Positions 26,501 through 35,500 of a stretch of DNA of 64,000 nucleotides are shown here, one piece after another (positions within the stretch are counted from its first letter, which is position 1; every line of letters begins with the position of its first letter). The position numbers and the translations under genes are program-made. The notes under the pieces are model-generated. The model was not told the origin of the DNA and searched no databases. It saw only the letters and a program-made list of their open reading frames with translations. This DNA comes from Mactromeris polynyma (taxonomy: Eukaryota; Mollusca; Bivalvia; Venerida; Mactridae), in the NCBI GenBank assembly GCA_032209605.1, contig JASFXZ010000038.1, positions 248,001 through 312,000 of the forward strand, written 5' to 3'.

Positions 26501-29500
26501 CGATGAAGGCTTTGTTATACCAGAATTACCACAGGGTCAGGAATTAGTGATCAATATACGATCTACATGGGGGGACAAACATTATGTAGGAATTACCAGT
26601 ATAGAAGTATTTGCATCCACTGGTGAACAGATTACTATAACCAAGGTAAAGAGACTATAATATGTATTGATATGCAGTGAAATCCTAACTGTAGATCATT
26701 TCGTATTTGTAAATACTTTATTTGTGAAATTGGCAAGTCTTTACAAATTCTCGCTGCACGAAAATGACCGTATTTTGCATATAGTATTAATTTGACATAA
26801 TATTCATGAGAATTTTGAATTCGTCTTGAAATGAGGACAAGGTTAGGCAACATGTGATGTCACTATTTGCAAGCAGGAAACAATATTTACTTCATATGGT
26901 CACTTCGTTTTCATATTGTCATATGAACCAAATATTGCTTACTGTCAGTACATGGTGACGTCACATGTGACGTTTTCTGGAAATGACGTCACTTAAAGAA
27001 GAGGTTGGTAATCGTACAGCGGCGCTCAAATGAAGCTGCAATGTTTAGTGAAAATTAGACTGTCACAAACAAATAGTAGTCTACATTATTGAAATACTAG
27101 TGAAGGAGGGACAGCACACTTGTTACTTATTTAGGGGTCCAGATGTAATTCATAGTTATAGCCCCACAGAGGAAATATACATCACCTTTGAGGCACATCC
27201 TAATCCTATATTTCAGAAATTTCATTCTAGTTTTTATCACAATAGCCTTTCTTCAAAGTCAACTCTTTACTGTATAGTAGTGAATGGAAGCTATTACTTA
27301 AGGTATGCGTCTATGATTGTTGATCGAGAAAATGTACCTATATTTTCTGAAACACATGAAATTTTAAAATGTCTCCGTGTATTATAGTATCTGTTTACTA
27401 TAGTTATAAATGTGTAAATATTATTACTCCATGTTAATGGATGCTATTGAAATTCACTTATGACATTGAAAGCTATTTTATAATCGAAATGTCTTTTTCA
27501 GATCTTTGCAGATCCGAGTGATATCAATATTTTACCAGAATATGACAAAGATCCTCGTGTTGTTAATAACTTGGTAGATGGACATAATAGAACGAGAGAT
27601 GACATACATATGTGGTTAGCTCCCTTTACTACTGGAAAAGATCATCTTGTATGTTGTACGTTTGAGAAGCCATGCAACATTGCTATGATTAGAATTTGGG
27701 TAAGTTCTGACACCTGGTTTGGTTGTGTTTGCATGAACTAGATTTTAACCTCTCTATTCCATATCTGGACCATTGAACACCATCTGGTTTATAGAATTTA
27801 GGGTATTTACACTAAAACAGCAGTCATTTTAAACTAGGATTTTGTTTATAAGGAAGACCATCTTCGCGTGATTTTCTGTAAAAATATGAGCATGAGGGAA
27901 AATGCATTTTGTATGATTTGAGTGTTTGACTTGTTTTCAGTGCTACTTTTTTCTTGGAAACAAGTACATCTTTGTAGTGATTAGATGTAGCATTATTTGG
28001 TTTAAAATTTATTCATTAATTGCTTATACAACTCATGTAAATTTACAATACAATACTATGATACGATGGATCAGAAAACAAATCAATGCTTATATTAATT
28101 CCTTTCCAATTAGCATTATATATCATATATTATGTTTTGTTGCATTAACTAATCTAACATTTGTATAATGTAATTTAAGTATTCACTGTTCAACTTCAAT
28201 TCATGATAAATTGATTTATTTTAATATTGATATTTATAGAACTACAACAAGTCTCGAATTCATTCTTATCGTGGTGCGAAAGATGTGATAATGACTCTAG
28301 ATTCAGCTGTGATATTTAAAGGAGAGATTGCTAGAGCATGTGGTGGTATAGAGGGAGGCACGGAGGCTTTTGGTGATGTAAGTAGTCTGTGTACTTGTTT
28401 CCTATCTGATATGTATAATGCATATGTTAAACACTTCATGTATTTTGTTTGTAAATTGTGAAAATATCTCTCATAGTTTGAAGTTGTAATCAGCTCCCAT
28501 GTAAGAGTTCAGACTGAAGAGTGAAGAATTCCAGTTTGAAAATTACATCTAACATTTGAAGCTATATAGAGTTGTTCTTTACATTCTAGTAGCCTCACAA
28601 TGATGTTCATACCAATGTTGTTCAGTTCATCATTTTGTGATTAGTATTATATTTTTCTCCAGACTATATTGTTTACTATGGATGGGGGTATATTGGAAGC
28701 TGTGTCACAGTATGACGAGGCTTATGAAGGAGAAATGTTAAGTGATGATGAACCATTTGATGTAGAAAGACCTTCAACTGCTGATGAAGGAAATGGAAAG
28801 GTGAAAACATTGATTGTTATTGTAAATGATCATTTCCTCAAAAAATAATGTACAGTAAAACCTCAATACTAAGACCACCGTTGGGACCCTTGAACACTGG
28901 TCTTCTTACTGAGGTGGTCATAATAGTGAGGTTGAATAATGTGCAAGACAGTGGACTTGAAAATTGTGTTCTTAATTTCCAGGTGGTCTTATTATTGAGG
29001 TGGTCTTAAGTGAGGTATTACTGTATTGTATTCAATACCTGGTGAAAATTAAGCAAAGTATACAAACTTCATTGATTCATTGCTAGTACTATTATAATCA
29101 TATTTGTCTACTGTACCAGACTGTAGTGTTTCATACTTGGTACATTTTAACCAAATTCTTTGATTTGAAAGATGAGTGTAATAGATTTGACTATAGTTAC
29201 ATGCTATTCATTATGCAATGTGTAGTACAGGTTTATCTCTGTTTTAATTTATTCCTCTACCGGTTTCACAAAGATCATCAGCAGGTTTGTTACTTAGCAA
29301 TAACGTCAGAATAATAATGACAAAAAATGTTGTTTTAGTTATTATATAAATATATATATATCTTGTTTTAGGAGAGGCCATTTACTAGAGCTGTTGGAAA
29401 TATAAAACAATTAGAACGAGAACTGACAGTTGAATATGAAGGCAACATGATGGTTTATAAAGGAAAATGTAAGTGTATTAGCATAGTTGTATTCTAGGTT

Positions 29501-32500
29501 TTATAATAAGTGATATTGTTTTAAAAATAAGAGGTGCTGTTTCTGCTGGAGTCTGATGTAAACCGTGTAAGCATATTATTCATCTGAAATTTGTGAATGT
29601 GTTGAGTTCACCTGGAGGAAGACAAAGCATTGCTTAGTGATGGTTGCCCCAATAAGGAAGCAAAACATTAAGAATTTCATGTTGCCTTGTATTATATTGT
29701 ATCTGTGCTACGTTGGAGTGATATTTTCTGTGCTAGACATCAACTGACAATTTATTTATTTTGACTTGTACTTGACCTCAAAAACACATAATGTGACACT
29801 GGGACATTTTAGAAAAATATTGACAACTGTCATTCAATTAAGTGATGCTTTGTTGTGCATTTAGAAAATATTGTTATTATTTCATGTCATCATAGCGGTG
29901 GGCAGTTCGTAAAAAGTGACCGCTCGATAAAATGATATAATTCAGTGATTCATGTGATATAAATGAATTCAACTGTCACATATCGTTAGATAATAATAAA
30001 ACTGTAGTCATTTCTGGATTTAATTTACATTTTAACTGACAATTTGCCATTTATTGAGAGTGTAAAGTGCAAACTAAGGATTTTATCTCGGTCAATATTT
30101 AGGTTTTCTTTCCATTTTCGAACTGTCTTTGCCATGAAGTTTGTAAATGGCCAAAGGCAAATATTTTAGCCTTATGTCAATAAACTTTTAACTTTATTAC
30201 AGGTATTGTGTTGAACTTTACTGGTACATGGGGTGACCATCATTATCTAGGATTGACAGGCTTAGAGATTGTCGGGAAGGAAGGAGAATCTATACCTGTT
30301 GATATCAATATGATAACTGCCAACCCTCGTGATGTACGGTCACTACCTGGTCATGAACAAGACGATAGAACGCTAGATAAGTAAGCTTTTGATGGAATTT
30401 TATTACCTTATTGCACAAATCTTACATTCCTTCAGAAAATTTTGCATTATCACTTTGTTAAATCCTGGTATCAATGAATTTTCAGTTGCAAGTATAATTT
30501 TTAGCAGTTAATAGCTGAGAATAACAGTTTCTCACTTCACCTTAGTAATGCTGAAATAAGCCCAATGACGAAATAAGGTCAGCTGGTTATAAAAATCTGG
30601 ACACAGTTCTGTATTTCTAGACATATAAACGTATACAAACATATTCAAGCTCAATGGTGCTGAAAGCATTTTACTTGTTTCATTCACTCTCAGGTCTCCA
30701 TTACAACTAGTTTTCCTGTCTTGTAAAGAAACCTGGAGATGACATTGTAGAATTAAAACCCGATAACTGCGGATAAAGCAGCACATACCCTGCCCAATAC
30801 ATCGCTGCTTGTTTCTGTATGTTTGAGAATCAGCGTTTTGTAATGAAAAATTATTATTCTTTTACTATTTTATTGTTACAAGTTATATGACAATAATCCT
30901 TCTCTTATATTATTTTAGAGTGATTGATGGAGATAATGTCACAATGTCAGATGAACACATGTGGCTGATACCATTTGTTGAGGGCAACAATCATACTGTT
31001 ACTATAGAGTTTCCACAGAAGGTGTTAATGGCAGGACTTAGGATATGGAATTATAACAAGAGCAAGGAGGATACATACAGAGGGGTATGTAGTGATGTGC
31101 TGGACTTACCAGTTTGGACTGATCTGTTGGGTGATTCCAATTCTTGAATGTGATGAAAGCGTTTGATGCTGATTTTATTCTATCTTGAGCTTGCTTCCCT
31201 CAAAACACAGTATTAATGCTTTCACAGCGGCCTTGCTGAGGCTCAAACCCACAATCTCCTGATTGAGAAGCTAACACTTTATCCACTACACTACCATGTG
31301 CTACTAAGTGAACTATTGTTGAAATATTATACAGATGTTGCATTGAGATTTGGATCATTAATTGATACACTGAAAAAAATGTAAATAATTTGCCAAAGAA
31401 ATTAATATCTGGAATACAGAATACTTGCAGTGGTGGTAGGATTTGTGGATTTTTACCAATCTTGATGTTCAGTTATTCTAAACACCATTATAGAGTCACA
31501 GGTAAACATTTATATCATGCCAACCATTCACATGGACAATCAACAGAATCAGGAAGAGTTGTCCGTGATGCAGCCCCTGTTGATATTGTGTTGGTCTTAC
31601 TAATTTCTGTGTGATATTAAAGGTAACATGGGATTCATGTATATATTTCAGGCTCGTATATTACATGTTGCCATTGATGAGAAGACTGTATCTCCACCTG
31701 AAGGTTTCCTGGTGAGGAAAGGACTGGGAACCTGTCATTTTGATTACGCTCAAGAAATTTCATTCTCCCCTCAATCATGGAGTTCTGGTGGTGGATTATC
31801 TGCCATTGGGTAGGTTGATACAGGAAGTATAGATAGTTCTCGCATTTACAATACTTACCTCCCTTGTTCTGAATAGTCGGCCATTTTGATAGGCAAATTT
31901 CCTTAAAGTTTATAAAGAATATAATGATGATAAAATAAAATCAGACATATAAAAATAACATATTCATTATACTCATTAGGGCATATGGCTCGGAAATTTG
32001 AAGAAAAAGAGCATGTCACATGCAACTTCTCTTGGTATTTTCTCAATTATCACATATTTTTTGGGAATTGCTCCTATAAGGGGTTATCAGTTTTGCCTAT
32101 CAAATTGGCTTATGATTAAGAACGAGGGAGATAAATATTGTAGATGTGGGAACTATCTATTGAATCATAGCATGAAATTATGCATGAAACTTTCACTTGT
32201 AGTCCCATATTTTAATCTGTTGATCTGCCTTAATCTGAATTCAAGTAAATATTTTACTTGGATGGATGTTTCTCTTAATATTCATTATTATCATGCTAAA
32301 TCGAATGTCTCTGATTATCACTATGGCCTTCATCATTATTTGTCATATGTTTAACAAAAGTTGTACATTTTTATATCTGATCTTCTTCAGGGCGAGTCCA
32401 TCTACAGACGAGAGCCAAAATTATGAGGTCGTACAAATGCCCGGTGGATGTATCCTTTATTACTTGACTGTCATATATATTCCCATTCCCATGCAGTGAA

Positions 32501-35500
32501 GAATAGGGTTACATAAGTACAAAATGAAACATAATGATTGATATTTGCTTTTTCATTATTTTGATTGTTGGAATGTGATAAAAAATTATGATTTCAGTAT
32601 GATTCCAGATCTGGTTTTATTGATGCTTAGGTCAGAAGTTGTATTTTAGTTATAATGGTTGAAGCAGTTTAGCCGTATATTCCAATGTATTGTAGAGCTA
32701 TTTAAATAAGGATTGTGGTTACCTCAATTGTTAATTCCCCTTCTAGCCCTCGCATGCAATAGTTAATAATTTTATAAACAATGAACTGATTATTGTTAAT
32801 TGTATATGTTCATTGCTGCATATATTGGTGTAAAATATTGTTGCTTTTGTTGTATACATTAAATGTTACATATTGTTGCCTTAACATTTCTACAGTTATC
32901 TATCAATTACAGTTGTTCAGTACATGGGGTGATTCATATTATGTTGGTTTAAATGGTATAGAATTGTATGACTCCAGTCTTCAGAAAATACAGCTCACAG
33001 AATCAAGTAAGTAAACCTTATTTTCCGAATGTAAGCATTTCAAAGGTTGTAAGCCAATGTGTGTTCTGTATTTATATTACTCATAAATGTATTTCCTGTG
33101 CATTTATATTTATGAATAAATATTGATTAAAACTAAATCTTATTTTCTGATTTCTCGAATATCAAATGCTTTTGTCTATATCTAATAATTACATGTTTGT
33201 AAAAGTAGAAGCAGTGTTCCCTGGAGTTTGTTCTTCCTTGTTACTGAGTGCATAATGTTGAAGCATTTTTACCCATCGTCATGAGCAGATTTCATACTTT
33301 CTTGTTAATTGAATGCCTGTGGTGTGTTTGCTCTTTTATAACACATTGTTCCTAGAAGTATGTATGTTTCTGTTAACATTGTGTAGTAATGTAACCGGGT
33401 GTGGCGTACATGTTAACTTATACTTCTTTGATATTGAGCTACCTTCAATAAGGAAATGGCATGTTGTTGGCTTTGGTTATTAGAGAATGTGATACCTAGT
33501 CAGTACTTCAAGACTTTATATTGACCTGTTACAGTAACACTTGTTAGTTGTTCTGCTGAAGCAGTCAACTTCAAATCAATCTGTTTTCTTCACTATCAAA
33601 ATAAAAGTCACTTGCACTTTAAAAATGCTGAGTAAATGTTTAATAAACAAATTGTATGACTTTGATTGTAGATATATCTGCCTACCCGGACAGTGTCAAT
33701 GTGCTGGAGAACATACAGAATGATGTCAGAACTCCTGATAAACTAATAGATGGTAAAAATGAAAGCATGGATGGTGGACATACGTGGCTAGCTCCTATAT
33801 TACCTAATATTGTAAGTTTGTTTTCCAGTCATATAGATACTATAGGAGAGATGATCAACGATAAAACTATCACATAGGAGTTATGAAAGAAGTCTTTAGA
33901 TGTTTTAGATGGCATCAGGAATTGTAATAGTAGTATCTTGAAACTAGTTATTATGTTAGGTGTAGCATGTCAAGGGACCATACAATTTGTTGCATTTTGT
34001 GTAAAGCTGTCGTTCTGACATAACACCAATGTGTATGTTTGCATATATTTAGTGAAAATATAAAAGTAATGTTTTCATTATGATTTATATATTTTGAACG
34101 TAGTGTACGACAACTTTCAACAGTACTCCAGATATGTACGGCACTCAGTGGACCCAACAGTTACTGGAACTAAACCGCTTTTCTGCAAGCAACTGACAAC
34201 TTTTTCACACATAGAAGTCGTTATAAATGAGTTTGAAAGTATCATTTTCTGTCAAAGTGTTATAGAGAACATGTGCCTCACCCAGGATTTGAACCTACAA
34301 CCTCCAAATGGATTTTATAGAAGTAACATATTGTTTTATTACAGTTAAATCGTGTGTATGTGATATTTGATCAGCCTACTTCTATATCCATGATCAAGAT
34401 CTGGAACTACAGCAAGACTGCTAACAGAGGTGCTAAAGATTTTGCAGTAAGTAGTTTTATGTTTCATAAAATATTACCAATTGTCATCTGTTTCAATTGC
34501 AGAGAGTCTTGTCATTCTTTTGGTTTTAGTCTTGTGAACTTTATATTCTGAGATATAATCATTTCCTTAATTTCCGTCTATGTAACTGATTAATACATGA
34601 CATGGTTGGAAGGGATGTTGTGTTCATGGTAATAAAATGTTTGAGTGTCTGCAGAGGCCAGGATATAAATCAGTCATATGATAAATTCATAACTGGCTGT
34701 GGTTATTGTCAACATATAACAATAAGAAACTTATTTATTGTCAACAAGGTCTTACAATTTATATAAATCACTATTGATGTATGTTTTATTGGCTGGAAAT
34801 AATATGGGAAGATATTTCTATTGTTTAGTTGAAGGAAGGGCTTTAAAGTGATGAGGCTGATCTTCTATTATTGATCAACCTGTGATCAGCAGATATGTTC
34901 ATACTCGCTCACGTTTTGGAATGTGGTATGTTTATACTGAGGATTTGGTGCAAAACAATAGTTACTCATTGTTGATGAAGATGCATGAAACCCTCGATGC
35001 TGTTAGTATTCAGGGGTTCCATTTGACCCTGGAGTTGACCCTTTGACCTCTGGAATTTCCAAAAGACCACATGTTGACCCTTAGGATTCTGGCTGAAGGG
35101 TTAATTTTTCTCTAAATTATAGGTGTTTTGGCTATAAAATGGTAAAATCTGGTAAAAAAAATCAAAATGACCCTTGAGATTCAGCACCTAGTGGAACCGC
35201 CTGGTTATTGATTATGATCCATTTAATGCTGTTCACTATTAAAAACACTGTTGTATATATTTCAGTTACTGGTAGATGATTTACTGGTGTATAACGGTGT
35301 ATTAGAAGCTGTACCTCAAACTGCTCGAGGGATACTACCTAACTGTGAAGGACCTCAGCCATATCATACCATATTGTTCACAAATAATAAAGATATCCTT
35401 AGAAAAGAGAAAAATACTGTGATCAAGTAAGTTAGGTTTCAGTTCATATTCCATCAGGTGATTACTACAATAAAATACAATACAATACAAATTTATTCAT

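Noticed and set aside
27100..27387. 95-codon frame in a KATNIP intron
   Set aside because: No splice borders that keep phase with exons J and K, which already join perfectly. No recognisable motif.
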